DNA from: Methylocystis sp. IM3
GTDB lineage: Bacteria > Pseudomonadota > Alphaproteobacteria > Rhizobiales > Beijerinckiaceae
Direction: 5' to 3'
Assembly: GCF_038070105.1 (NCBI RefSeq)
Contig: NZ_JBBPBZ010000002.1
Coordinates: 550,501 to 614,500 of the forward strand
DNA length: 64,000 nucleotides
The notes under the pieces are model-generated. The model had not been told where the DNA came from. It saw only the letters and a list, made by a program, of their open reading frames with translations, and did no database searches. This document shows, piece after piece, positions 36,181 through 45,160 of this stretch. The position numbers and the translations under genes are program-made. Within the stretch, counting starts at the first letter, position 1. Every line of letters begins with the position of its first letter.

Positions 36181-37149
36181 CTACTTCAGGCTTTCCACAT
36201 AGCGGCGGATCGCGGTGAGCTCCGACGCCTGGAGCTCCAGCGTCGGCATCTTGTTTCCGGGCTTGATGCGCTGGGGATCGGCGATCCAGCCGGTCAGGGT
36301 CGCCGTCGTGTTTTGCAGCGTGTTGGACGCGATGCCGCTGCGAGTGGCGACATGGGTCAGATCGGGTCCGAGCTTCCCGCCCGCGAGCGTCCCGCGCACC
36401 GTATGGCAGGCGCCGCAGCGCGCCTGAAACATCGCCTCGCCCGCCGCAAGATCGCCCTGTTGCTTCGGGGCGGCGCGCAACTGCGCCGCGCGCCAGGCGG
36501 CGAAGGCGTCGGGCGTCTCGGCGATGACGACGATCGCCATATGCGCGTGCTGGCGGCCGCAATATTCGGCGCATTGGCCGCGATAGACGCCGGCCATCTG
36601 CGCCTCGAACCAGGTCACGTTGGTCTGATTGGGGATGAGATCGATTTTCTCGCCCAGCGCCGGGACCCAGAAGGAATGGATCACGTCCTGCGTATGCACC
36701 TCGAGACGCACGGGCGCGCCGGTCGGGATATGCGCCTCGTTCGCTGTGTCGAAGATTTGCGACGGATCGTCGCTTTTGTAGCGAAACTGCCACCACCATT
36801 GATGGCCAGTCACTTCGATCGTGAGCGCCGCCTCACGCGGCGGCCTGTTGATCGCGGCCATCGTGTAGGCGTTCCACGCCATGGCGCCGAAGAGGGCGAG
36901 CGTCGAGAGCGCGACCCCGACCGTGATCCAGGACAGACCGCCGCCGCGTCGCGCGATCGGTTCCCGCCCCGTCGCCTGCGCGTCGAGAGAGGTGCGCCGC
37001 ATGACGACGCCCGCCGCCGTCAGCAGCGCGATGATGGCGACGACCGCAATGGAGAGCACAAGCAGCGCCCATGTAAGGAGCGAGATCGTTGCGGCCTTGT
37101 CGCCGAAGGCCTCGAGATAGTTCATCGGCGGCGAGGCGGGCGTCGGCAT
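36181..37149 (-). CDS. ctaC: Cytochrome c oxidase subunit II with fused cytochrome c
   Basis: A 322-residue caa3-type subunit II. Two transmembrane helices (about 22-48 and 72-95) are followed by the CuA domain with GHQWWWQFRY and the metal-binding segment C193-x3-C197-x3-H201-x2-M204. The C-terminal cytochrome c domain has CGACH at 245-249. Electrons pass from a cytochrome c donor through the fused haem to CuA and then subunit I. The start overlaps the preceding cytochrome c stop as TGATG. Confidence 0.93.
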   Translation of the reverse strand: MPTPASPPMNYLEAFGDKAATISLLTWALLVLSIAVVAIIALLTAAGVVMRRTSLDAQATGREPIARRGGGLSWITVGVALSTLALFGAMAWNAYTMAAINRPPREAALTIEVTGHQWWWQFRYKSDDPSQIFDTANEAHIPTGAPVRLEVHTQDVIHSFWVPALGEKIDLIPNQTNVTWFEAQMAGVYRGQCAEYCGRQHAHMAIVVIAETPDAFAAWRAAQLRAAPKQQGDLAAGEAMFQARCGACHTVRGTLAGGKLGPDLTHVATRSGIASNTLQNTTATLTGWIADPQRIKPGNKMPTLELQASELTAIRRYVESLK

Positions 37150-37847
37150 CAGCGCGTCTCGTTCGGTTTCTGGCCGAAGCTGAAACGCTCGGTCTCGCTC
37201 CAGGGCGTCGCCGTCTTCGAAAACTCAGCGGGAACCTGCTCGATTTTCAGCGCCTCGCGGGAGACGGTCTTGCCCCATGTCGGCGCGGGATCGCGGCTGA
37301 TGCTGTGAATATAGGCGACGAGATCCCAGATGACGTTTTCGGGGAGCATCGCGCCCCATGAGGGCATGCCGTTCGGACGCCCCTGATAAATGCTGAGATA
37401 GATATTCTGGGGCTCGCCGCCATAGATGAAGAAACTGTTGCTGAGCGAGGGCCCCATGCCGCCCCCGGCGTTAGGCGCGTGACAGCCGCTGCAATTGAAC
37501 ATGTTGAAATAGCCCATCCCGCGTTGAATGGCTTCGGGGTCGCCGCCGACGGGATTTTTCATCGCGGGGCTCGGGCCGGTGTTCCCCGGCAGCAGCCTCG
37601 AGACGGGCGCCTCCAGAACCTCGCGGGCGCTGGGGTAGGGGAGGATGGCCGCAATCGGCGCCGACGGCGGGGCGGGCTGCGCAATCGCCGGCGGAGGCTG
37701 CGGCTGTGGCGGCGCCTCTTGCGGCGCGGGTTGCGCCGGTTGCGGCTGCCTTAGCGGCGTGTGTCGCACGGGCCGCCCCTGCGAGGGGAAGGCCGTAAAC
37801 GTCACGGCTGCGACGAGAGCGAGGAGACCGGGACGCCGCATGGCCAT
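37149..37847 (-). CDS. Periplasmic cytochrome c with Pro-rich linker
   Basis: A 232-residue secreted monohaem cytochrome. A signal peptide is followed by a Pro/Gln-rich linker (about 28-70), then a cytochrome c domain with CSGCH in NMFNCSGCHAPN and a likely axial Met in NGMPSWGAML. The ATG at 37847 has AGAGGAACG upstream. It lies between the XoxJ-like gene and oxidase subunit II, so it is the probable electron carrier from the PQQ dehydrogenase to the oxidase, the XoxG role, though its length and linker differ from standard XoxG. Confidence 0.88.
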   Translation of the reverse strand: MAMRRPGLLALVAAVTFTAFPSQGRPVRHTPLRQPQPAQPAPQEAPPQPQPPPAIAQPAPPSAPIAAILPYPSAREVLEAPVSRLLPGNTGPSPAMKNPVGGDPEAIQRGMGYFNMFNCSGCHAPNAGGGMGPSLSNSFFIYGGEPQNIYLSIYQGRPNGMPSWGAMLPENVIWDLVAYIHSISRDPAPTWGKTVSREALKIEQVPAEFSKTATPWSETERFSFGQKPNETR

Positions 37848-37857
37848 GATCGTTCCT

Positions 37858-38682
37858 CTAGCGAGCGCCCGCGGGCGCGAGAGGTATTCCATAGCTTGTG
37901 AGCAGCGCCGCGATCTCGGGACTCTTCTGCGCGATGATCTCGTCGAGCCGCTTTTTCAGTCCGGCGTCGCCCTTGCGCACGCCCATGGAAATGTCGAAGG
38001 AAAATTGCAGCGGCGCGAAGTCCTTGCCGTCTGCAATCGGCACGATCCGCAATGGAACCGGCGAGGTGAGAGCCGCATAGCCGGCGAGCGGCCCCCAGGC
38101 GGCGGCAAGCTCGACATCGCCTTTCTCCACCGCTTCGATCAGCCGCGCGGGCGGCGTGGCGTCGCGATAATCGCCGTAGAGCGTGTAGCCGATGACATTG
38201 CCCACGATCCCCTGTTCGCCCAGCGCATGGACGGGCGGCGAATTCATGCCGTCGTCTCCGAAGAGATGCACGCCGATCTTCAGGCTGCGGAGGCGGGGAT
38301 CCTTAAGCGACGCGACATCGATGTTGCGGTCTTCTCTCGAGACGAAGACATAGCTCGAACGGTAATAGGGCCGCGTCGTTTCGACGGGGTCGTAATGCGC
38401 GGGAACGCCCATGACGACGTCGCAAAGCCCCGCCTTGAGCGTGTTGCGGATGAAGCCGCGGCGCTGCGCCCACCATGTGTAGGAGACCTTCGCGCCCATC
38501 TCTCGCGCCACGAGTTCCGCAAGCCTGTTTTCAAGCCCCCTCCCATCCGCGTCGGAGAAGGGGAGATTGTTGGGATCGGCGCAGACGCGCAGCATGGCCG
38601 GCTCGCCGCCTGCAGCGTGGACGGCCGCAAGGACGAGCGCCACTCCTGCGCATCCAGAGAGAAGAGTGTACGAGACGCGCAT
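37858..38682 (-). CDS. xoxJ: XoxJ/MoxJ-like periplasmic binding protein
   Basis: A 274-residue periplasmic protein with a signal peptide and a type II solute-binding fold. The mature protein opens with LRVCADPNNLPFSD, a hallmark of the quinoprotein-dehydrogenase-associated substrate-binding family. RGFIRNTLKAGLCDVVMGVP and EKGDVELAAAWGPLAGY are also typical. XoxJ is thought to help activate or assemble the apo-dehydrogenase rather than feed an ABC transporter; no permease is nearby. ATG 38682 lies 10 bases after the dehydrogenase stop. Confidence 0.88.
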   Translation of the reverse strand: MRVSYTLLSGCAGVALVLAAVHAAGGEPAMLRVCADPNNLPFSDADGRGLENRLAELVAREMGAKVSYTWWAQRRGFIRNTLKAGLCDVVMGVPAHYDPVETTRPYYRSSYVFVSREDRNIDVASLKDPRLRSLKIGVHLFGDDGMNSPPVHALGEQGIVGNVIGYTLYGDYRDATPPARLIEAVEKGDVELAAAWGPLAGYAALTSPVPLRIVPIADGKDFAPLQFSFDISMGVRKGDAGLKKRLDEIIAQKSPEIAALLTSYGIPLAPAGAR

Positions 38683-38692
38683 GGAAAGGCCC

Positions 38693-40564
38693 TCACTGCG
38701 CCGGAGGCTGGGGGGACGCGGCGCCGGCCGCGTCATGCCCGTCGCCGAGCGAGAAGACGAGCAGCGCGCTGCCCCCGACGGTGTAGAGGGGCAGGTCCTG
38801 CATCGCGCCCGTGAAGCCCAGCGCGCCATTGCGCACGCGCGGATCGATCTCGGCGTTGGCGATGACGCCGGGCCAGCCGCCGACGCCGGAGAGGATCGCA
38901 ACATATTGCGCGCCGTCACGCCCCTGATAGGTGACAGGCTGTCCGACGAAGCCCGAGGGGCCGCGAAACTGCCACAGAAGCTGACCGCTTCGGGCGTCGA
39001 CGGCTTTGAACAGGCGGTCCATCGTCGCGTAGAAGACCACATCGCCCGCCGTCGCCAGCGCGCCGCTCCAGACGGGAAGCTGTTCGGCGATCGACCAGGT
39101 CTTGGCGCGTTTGACCGGGTCCCAGGCCAGAAGTTCGCCGCGATGGCCGCCGGGTCCCGCATACATGTCCACCGTTGCGCCGACGAAAGGCGTGCCGGCG
39201 ATGTAGCTGACCTCGCTCGTGCTGAAATTGGCGCACAGATGCTGGTGCGGAACATAGAGAAGCTTCGTTCGCGGCGACCAGGCCATCGGCTGCCAGTCCT
39301 TGGCGCCGGGCGGCGCCGGACAGATGTTCTGGACGGTCTTGTCGAGGACGGGCTTCAGCGCCTCATTGGGTTCGATGCGGCCGCTTTTCAGATCGACGCC
39401 CTTGTAGACGGTCACCGTATCGTAAGGGTCCGCCGACAACACTTCGCCGGTCGCGCGGTCGATGACATACATGTAGCCGTTGCGACCGGGATGAATGAGA
39501 ACCTTGCGGGCGCCGCCGCCGATCTCGAGATCGAGCAGCATGTTCTCGTTGATCTCGTCATGATCCCACAGATCGTGCGGGCTCATCTGATAGGCCCATT
39601 TCGCCTGTCCGCTATCGGCGTCGCGGGCGAAGACGGTGCTCGTCCAGAGATTGTCGCCGGGCCGCTGATTGGAGTTCCAGGGCCCCGGATTTCCGGTGCC
39701 GTAATAGACGAGGTTCGTTTCGGGATCGTAGGAGAGCCAGCCCCAAACCGTTCCGCCGCCGATGCGCCAGTGATCGGCGGGCCAGCTCGTCGCGCCGAGG
39801 TCCTTGCCCTTCATCCAGTCGTAATGCGGCTTGAAATCCGCGCCGATCAGCGCCTCGGCGTCGGGGCCGGTGGAATAGGCGCGCCAGGCGATCTTGCCGC
39901 TCGCCTGATCGACGGCGGTGAGCCAGCCGCGCACGCCCATTTCGCCGCCGCTGTTGCCTGCGAGCACTTTGCCCTTCACTGCAAGCGGCGCCATTGTGAT
40001 CGTTTCGCCGAGATTGATGTCGCCGAGCTTCGTGACCCAGAGTTCCTTGCCGCTTAGCGCGTCGAGCGCGACCATATGATCGTCGAGCGTGTTGAGAAAG
40101 ATCTTGCCACTGTCATAGGCGAGGCCGCGGTTGACGACGTCGCAGCAGGCCACGCCTTTCGCCGCCGGGTCGGGCTTTGGGGCATAGGACCATTTTAATT
40201 CGCCCGTCACGGCGTCGAGCGCGAACACCTGATTGGGGTGCGGACCGTCATAGGGCCCGACGACATACATCACGCTGTCGATGACCAGCGGCGCCGCCTC
40301 CTGACCGCGCGCGGCGCCGATCGAGAACGACCAGGCGAGTTTCAATCGGGCGACATTGCCCGCGTTGATCTGGTCGAGCGCGCTGAAGCGGGTGTTGGCG
40401 TAATCGCGCGGGGCCATCGGCCAGTTGCGCGCGTCCGAGGAAAGCGCGGCGAGCGACTGCTGGGCGACGGCCGCACCGGCAAACGCCGCGCTCGCCAACA
40501 GGGCGACGCCCAGACGCGTCGCCGCGACTGAAGCGACAGTCGCAAGCGAGGGGATCTCGAGCAT
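38693..40564 (-). CDS. PQQ-dependent, probably lanthanide-dependent alcohol dehydrogenase
   Basis: A 623-residue periplasmic eight-bladed propeller quinoprotein with a signal peptide ending AAVA-Q. The adjacent-Cys disulfide is C140-C141, with metal-site Glu208 (GNSGGEMGVRG), Asn292 (NPGPWN) and catalytic Asp334. The second acidic residue two positions on (Asp336, WDHD) is the lanthanide signature of XoxF/ExaF-type enzymes; MxaF has Ala there. It oxidises an alcohol, possibly methanol, and passes electrons to cytochrome c. AGAGG precedes the ATG. First gene of an eight-gene operon. I assign it to the XoxF-like group but not to a specific clade. Confidence 0.92.
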   Translation of the reverse strand: MLEIPSLATVASVAATRLGVALLASAAFAGAAVAQQSLAALSSDARNWPMAPRDYANTRFSALDQINAGNVARLKLAWSFSIGAARGQEAAPLVIDSVMYVVGPYDGPHPNQVFALDAVTGELKWSYAPKPDPAAKGVACCDVVNRGLAYDSGKIFLNTLDDHMVALDALSGKELWVTKLGDINLGETITMAPLAVKGKVLAGNSGGEMGVRGWLTAVDQASGKIAWRAYSTGPDAEALIGADFKPHYDWMKGKDLGATSWPADHWRIGGGTVWGWLSYDPETNLVYYGTGNPGPWNSNQRPGDNLWTSTVFARDADSGQAKWAYQMSPHDLWDHDEINENMLLDLEIGGGARKVLIHPGRNGYMYVIDRATGEVLSADPYDTVTVYKGVDLKSGRIEPNEALKPVLDKTVQNICPAPPGAKDWQPMAWSPRTKLLYVPHQHLCANFSTSEVSYIAGTPFVGATVDMYAGPGGHRGELLAWDPVKRAKTWSIAEQLPVWSGALATAGDVVFYATMDRLFKAVDARSGQLLWQFRGPSGFVGQPVTYQGRDGAQYVAILSGVGGWPGVIANAEIDPRVRNGALGFTGAMQDLPLYTVGGSALLVFSLGDGHDAAGAASPQPPAQ

Positions 40565-40758
40565 CGCCGCCTCTCATTTCAAAACAAGACAATCAGGCCG
40601 TCGGAAATGGCTTTGCGGCAGGTAGCGCGCGCCGCAGGGCTGGCGAGCAGAGCAATGGCCGCGCGCCTCGATTTGAAGTTGACGGCTGGTTGCCGCATGG
40701 CGCGGGGCCGCCAGTTAAGGGGCGTTCGCCGCGCCGCAAAAGGAAGGAGCCTGGAATC

Positions 40759-41142
40759 ATGACGCAGGAAAAAACGATGAAGGCGCCGGCCTCGGCCGAG
40801 ACGATCGTCAACGGGCTTGGCTGGTTCTCGCTCGGTCTGGGTCTTATCGAGGTTTTCGCGCCGGGGAGTCTCGCCAGGCCGCTCGGCATGGAGCGGCAAT
40901 CGTCGCTGCTGCGCACTTATGGACTGAGAGAAATCATCGCCGGCCTCGGCATTCTCATGTCCCGCCGGCCAACAGCATGGCTCTGGGCCCGGGCGTTCGG
41001 CGATGTTCTGGATATGGCCACAGTCGCGCCAAAGCTCGGCAGCCGCGAGGGGAGCGTGCGGAAAGCCAACGGCCTCGCGGCGATGGCGATCGGCCTCGTC
41101 GCGGCGCTCGACGTCTATTACGCCATGAATTCAGCCCGCTAG
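40759..41142 (+). CDS. Small membrane protein of unknown function
   Basis: A 127-residue protein with about four hydrophobic helices and no signal peptide. The LRTYGLREIIAGLGIL segment and overall pattern resemble small integral membrane proteins often annotated DUF4267 or 'cyclase/dehydrase'-linked in Hyphomicrobiales, but I am not sure. The ATG at 40759 has AAGGAGCC upstream. Divergent from the PQQ dehydrogenase operon and closed by a hairpin at 41156-41182. Confidence 0.65.
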   Translation: MTQEKTMKAPASAETIVNGLGWFSLGLGLIEVFAPGSLARPLGMERQSSLLRTYGLREIIAGLGILMSRRPTAWLWARAFGDVLDMATVAPKLGSREGSVRKANGLAAMAIGLVAALDVYYAMNSAR

Positions 41143-41155
41143 GCAAAGAGCGTCA

Positions 41156-41190
41156 GGCCCGGGGCCTTGCCTTGTCCGGGCCGATCCTTT
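41156..41190 (+). terminator. Hairpin after the small membrane protein
   Basis: A 7-bp GGCCCGG/CCGGGCC stem (41156-41162 with 41176-41182) is followed by gatcctttt. It would separate this gene from the SulP operon. The stem is moderate and the T-run short. Confidence 0.5.
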
Positions 41191-41216
41191 TGCAGGCGGC
41201 GCGAGCGCCCATTTCA

Positions 41217-41262
41217 GAAAAACTTCGGAAATGTTTTCCGCAGGTGCGAAAAACTTCTGAAA
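41217..41262. promoter_or_regulatory. Paired operator-like repeats upstream of the SulP operon
   Basis: Two 15-base direct repeats, GAAAAACTTC(G/T)GAAA, start at 41217 and 41248, 31 bases or about three helical turns apart. Between them a palindrome CGGAAA-tgt-TTTCCG spans 41226-41240. The first repeat plus flank (TTTCAGAA) and the second (TTCTGAAA) also form an inverted pair. This is typical of a regulator-binding array. The rest of 41143-41482 holds no gene. Confidence 0.5.
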
Positions 41263-41482
41263 CAGCCTCTTGCAAGGTTGGCCTCAGCCCATGGACTCGC
41301 GGCCGGTAGAGATAAGGCCGTGCGCGAATTTCGATGGCGATCATCGGTCCCCGTCGCGGGGGCTGAGCGTCTCGCGCCTCTCCGGCCGGGGACGACGCCT
41401 GCGGCGCCGAGCCGGGCGGAAAAATGGTTGCGACGCGTTGCTGCCGCGCCTGGCTTCGTTTCTCGTAGAAGGTTCGCCAACA

Positions 41483-43135
41483 ATGAACGTCTCTGTCCGA
41501 CCCGACGACGTCGCCCTGCCAAAGAATGGCTTGTCCGCCCTCGCGGAGCATTGGCGCGCCGACATTCTGTCGGGATTTCTCGTCTTCCTGATCGCGCTGC
41601 CGCTGTGCCTCGGCATCGCCATGGCCTCGGGCTTCCCACCCCAGGCGGGCATCATCTCCGCCATCGTCGGCGGGCTCCTCGTGTCGCGGATCAATGGGTC
41701 TTTCATTACGATCATGGGCCCCGCGGCGGGCCTCATCGTCGTCATCCTGGATTCGGTTCAGGAACTCGGGGAGGGAGACGCAGCGGCGGGCTACCGCTAT
41801 ACGCTCGCTGCGATCGTCTTTGCGGGGCTGATCCAGATTCTCATGGGCGTAATGAAGGCGGGCAAGATGAGCGCCTTCTTTCCGTCCTCGGCGGTCCACG
41901 GGATGCTCGCCGCGATCGGCATCATCATCATCGCCAAGCAGATTCATGTCATGCTCGGCGTGAAGCCCGACGCCCAGACCCTGTTCCAGACCATCGGCGC
42001 CATCCCTGCGAGCGTGAGGGACATGAATCCGGAAGTCGCCATCATCGGCGTCATCGGCCTCATCATTCTGACGCTCTGGACGCTTGTCGCGAATACGCGG
42101 CTCCGGGTCGTTCCGGCGCCGCTGCTCGTCGTGCTCGTGGGCATGGCGCTCGCGAAATATTTCGATCTCGAAGACGAGCACAAATATCTCTTTCTGCCCG
42201 ACGCGGTGTTCCTGCCGCATCACGAATTCACCATCGGGCCGAAATTCCTCGTCACCCTGCCGCAGAACTTTCTCGCCGGATTCTCCTTCCCCGACTTTCA
42301 CCAGGTCGGACGGATGGTTTTCTGGCAGCAGGTTTTCGCCATCGCCCTCGTCGGCAGCCTTGAGAGTCTGCTCAGCGCCGCGGCGGTCGACAAGCTCGAT
42401 CCCCTGAAGCGCGTTTCCGATCTCAACCGCGACGTCGCGGCCGTGGGCGTCGGCAATACGATTTGCGGGCTGATCGGCGGCCTGCCGATGATCGCGGAGA
42501 TCGTCCGCAGCTCCGCCAATGTGAACAATGGCGCGCGCACCGGCTGGGCGAATTTCTTCCACGGCCTGTTCCTGCTCGTCTTCGTGGCGCTGTTTCCCAA
42601 GCTGATCCACGAAATTCCGCTCGCCTCCCTCGCGGCGCTGCTGGTCTTCACCGGCTACCGGCTCGCCTCGCCGCGCGAATTCAGGAAGACGCTCGAAATC
42701 GGCTGGGACCAGCTCGGCGTCTTCGTCATCACCATTATCGGCGTTCTCGCGACCGATCTTCTGGTCGGCGTGGCGATCGGCGTCGTCGCCGAACTCGTGT
42801 TCCACTTCTGGCGCAGCATCGATTGGCGCAATGTGGTCAGGCTCAGCCGTACAATCGAGGAGCGGGAGCCGGGCGTCTTCCATGTCCAGGTGGCCGGCGC
42901 CGCTTTTTTTGGCAACTTTCTTGCATTGAAAGGCGACCTCGCGACGATCCCGCCGGGCCGGACGGTCATCTTCGATCTCTCCGGCACGTCGACGATCGAC
43001 CACACTGTCATGGAGAATCTGCATCACTTCTGCGACGACTATCGGGGCAAGGGCGGCCACGCCGAGATCAGGGGTCTCGATCAGCTCGTTGCAAGCTCGA
43101 AGCATCCGCTGGCGCCGCGCAAGCGCGCCGCCTAG
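41483..43135 (+). CDS. SulP-family anion transporter (bicarbonate or sulfate type)
   Basis: A 550-residue inner-membrane transporter with 10-14 helices (family motifs near GFLVFLIALPLCLGIAMASG and ITIMGPAAGLIVVI) and a cytoplasmic STAS domain at about 460-540 (TVIFDLSGTSTIDHTVMENL). SulP proteins take up sulfate, bicarbonate, molybdate or dicarboxylates. It sits 27 bases upstream of six hydrogenase-4-like membrane subunits, which favours a role coupled to that ion-translocating complex, such as bicarbonate movement (inference). The ATG at 41483 is chosen; the frame upstream to 41270 lacks family features. Confidence 0.88.
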   Translation: MNVSVRPDDVALPKNGLSALAEHWRADILSGFLVFLIALPLCLGIAMASGFPPQAGIISAIVGGLLVSRINGSFITIMGPAAGLIVVILDSVQELGEGDAAAGYRYTLAAIVFAGLIQILMGVMKAGKMSAFFPSSAVHGMLAAIGIIIIAKQIHVMLGVKPDAQTLFQTIGAIPASVRDMNPEVAIIGVIGLIILTLWTLVANTRLRVVPAPLLVVLVGMALAKYFDLEDEHKYLFLPDAVFLPHHEFTIGPKFLVTLPQNFLAGFSFPDFHQVGRMVFWQQVFAIALVGSLESLLSAAAVDKLDPLKRVSDLNRDVAAVGVGNTICGLIGGLPMIAEIVRSSANVNNGARTGWANFFHGLFLLVFVALFPKLIHEIPLASLAALLVFTGYRLASPREFRKTLEIGWDQLGVFVITIIGVLATDLLVGVAIGVVAELVFHFWRSIDWRNVVRLSRTIEEREPGVFHVQVAGAAFFGNFLALKGDLATIPPGRTVIFDLSGTSTIDHTVMENLHHFCDDYRGKGGHAEIRGLDQLVASSKHPLAPRKRAA

Positions 43136-43162
43136 GCGCCCAGGCGCCGGGAAGGACGGTCA

Positions 43163-45160
43163 ATGTTGCTGCAATTTGCGCTTTTCTGCGTCGTCGCCCT
43201 GTTTGGCGCCGGCGCGATGTCACTCTATTGGCGCGCGCGGGCGGACGTGCAGAGCCTGGTCTACGGGTTGAGCGGCGGTCTGTGCGGGGCGATCTTTCTC
43301 GCGGCGGTCGCGCCGAGGGGCGCCGATGCGTTGACGACGACGCTGCCGCTGGGCGTTCCGTGGATCGGCATGCACTTCCGGCTCGATTCCCTGAGCGCAT
43401 TCTTCCTCGCCGTCGTCGATCTCGGCGGCGCCGCGGCGAGCGCCTATGCCATCGGATATGGCGCGCACGAAAAAGATCCCATGCGCATCCTACCGTTCTT
43501 TCCAGCCTTCATCGCCGCGATGAACATGGTGGTTCTCGCCGACGACGCCTTCACTTTCCTCGTCGCCTGGGAGTTCATGTCGCTGACTTCCTTCGCGCTG
43601 GTGATTGCCCATCACCATCAGGCGGAAAACCGGGCGGCCGCCTATATCTATCTGCTCATGGCGAGTTTCGGCACGCTCTGCCTGCTCATGGCCTTCGGTC
43701 TTTTGGCCGGCGCCGCCGGCGCCTATGACTTCGCGTCCATCCGCGCCGCCGAGCTCGATCCCTGGAAGAAGGGCCTGGCGCTCGCCCTCGTCACGCTCGG
43801 CGCCGGCTCAAAGGCGGGCCTCGCGCCCTTGCATATCTGGCTGCCGCTCGCCCATCCCGCCGCGCCGAGTCATGTCTCGGCGCTGATGAGCGGCGTGATG
43901 ACCAAGGTCGCGATTTACGGCTTCATCCGCATCGTCTTCGATCTTCTGGGGCCGCCTGCCTTCTGGTGGAGCGTCCATCCGCTGGTCTTCGGAGCCGCCA
44001 GCGCGCTCGTCGGCGTTCTGTTCGCAACCGTGCAGAGCGATTTGAAGAAGCTCCTGGCGTACAGCACGATCGAGAACGTCGGGATCATTTTCATCGCGCT
44101 TGGCCTCGCGCTCGCCTTCAAGGCGAATGGCCAGACGCTCGCCGCGGCGCTCGCCTTCACCGCCGCGCTGTTTCATGTCTTCAACCACTCCTTGTTCAAG
44201 GGCGCGCTGTTCTTCGGCGCGGGCGCCGTGCTCGGCGCGACCGGCGAGAGGAACATCGAGCGTCTGGGCGGCCTGATCCGATCCATGCCCAAAACCGCCT
44301 TCGTGTTTCTGGGCGCCTGCCTCGCCATCGCGGCGCTTCCGCCGCTCAATGGCTTCGTCTCCGAATGGCTGATCTTTCAGGCGATCCTGCTCAGCCCCAC
44401 GCTGCCGCAATGGGTGTTGAAACTCACGATCCCCGCCGTCGGCGTGACGCTCGCGCTGAGCGCGGCTCTTGGAGCCGGGGCCTATGTGCGCGCCTTCGGC
44501 GTCGTGTTTCTCGGGCGCCCGCGTTCGGAGGCCGCGAAGGGGGCGCGCGAAACCGATCGATGGTCGCTCGGCGCGATGTCGGCGATGGTGTTTCTATGTC
44601 TGCTCGCGGGCGTTCTGCCGAGCCTCATGATCGACACCATCTCGCCGGCGGCCGCGGCCTATGTCGGCGGGCGCATGCCGGCGCAGAGCCAGATCGGCTG
44701 GCTCTCCATCGCCCCGATCGCCGAAAGCCGCAGCTCCTATAACGGCTTCCTCGTCCTCGCCTTCATCCTCCTGTCGTCGCTGGGCGCCATGCTGACGATC
44801 AGGTCGATCTGGCCGCGTCCCCTGCGCCGCGCGCCGCCTTGGGACTGCGGCTACATAGACCCCTCGCCCTTCACGCAATACACCGGCAGCAGCTTCGCGC
44901 AGCCGGTCCGGCGCACCCTCGGGAATATCGCTTTCTCGGTGAAGGAGCGGCTCGACATGCCAGCGCCCGGCGACACGCGCGCCGCGCATTTTACGATCGA
45001 CATTGGCGATCGTTTCATCGCCTATCTGTACGAACCGCTGGGCGAGGCCGTGAACTTCTGCGCAAAGCGGCTCAATTTCGTGAGCTTCCTGTCCATCCAG
45101 GAATATCTCGCGCTCGTCTTCGCCGCCCTCGTCCTCATGCTCGTCATCGTGGCGCTATGA
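43163..45160 (+). CDS. hyfB: HyfB/NuoL-like proton-conducting subunit
   Basis: A 665-residue antiporter-like subunit with about 15 membrane helices. Typical motifs are VAWEFMSLTSFALV, GAGSKAGLAPLHIWLPLAHPAAPSHVSALMSG and TIENVGIIFIALG, with the conserved Lys of broken helix TM7. It moves protons or sodium in complex I and in group 4 hydrogenases. GGGAAGGAC precedes the ATG. The stop overlaps the next gene by four bases. First of six coupled genes of the Ehr-like complex. Confidence 0.92.
   Translation: MLLQFALFCVVALFGAGAMSLYWRARADVQSLVYGLSGGLCGAIFLAAVAPRGADALTTTLPLGVPWIGMHFRLDSLSAFFLAVVDLGGAAASAYAIGYGAHEKDPMRILPFFPAFIAAMNMVVLADDAFTFLVAWEFMSLTSFALVIAHHHQAENRAAAYIYLLMASFGTLCLLMAFGLLAGAAGAYDFASIRAAELDPWKKGLALALVTLGAGSKAGLAPLHIWLPLAHPAAPSHVSALMSGVMTKVAIYGFIRIVFDLLGPPAFWWSVHPLVFGAASALVGVLFATVQSDLKKLLAYSTIENVGIIFIALGLALAFKANGQTLAAALAFTAALFHVFNHSLFKGALFFGAGAVLGATGERNIERLGGLIRSMPKTAFVFLGACLAIAALPPLNGFVSEWLIFQAILLSPTLPQWVLKLTIPAVGVTLALSAALGAGAYVRAFGVVFLGRPRSEAAKGARETDRWSLGAMSAMVFLCLLAGVLPSLMIDTISPAAAAYVGGRMPAQSQIGWLSIAPIAESRSSYNGFLVLAFILLSSLGAMLTIRSIWPRPLRRAPPWDCGYIDPSPFTQYTGSSFAQPVRRTLGNIAFSVKERLDMPAPGDTRAAHFTIDIGDRFIAYLYEPLGEAVNFCAKRLNFVSFLSIQEYLALVFAALVLMLVIVAL

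Noticed and set aside
36152..36799. 215-codon minus-strand frame overlapping oxidase subunit II
   Set aside because: Out of phase with subunit II, whose CuA and haem motifs are intact in the other frame.
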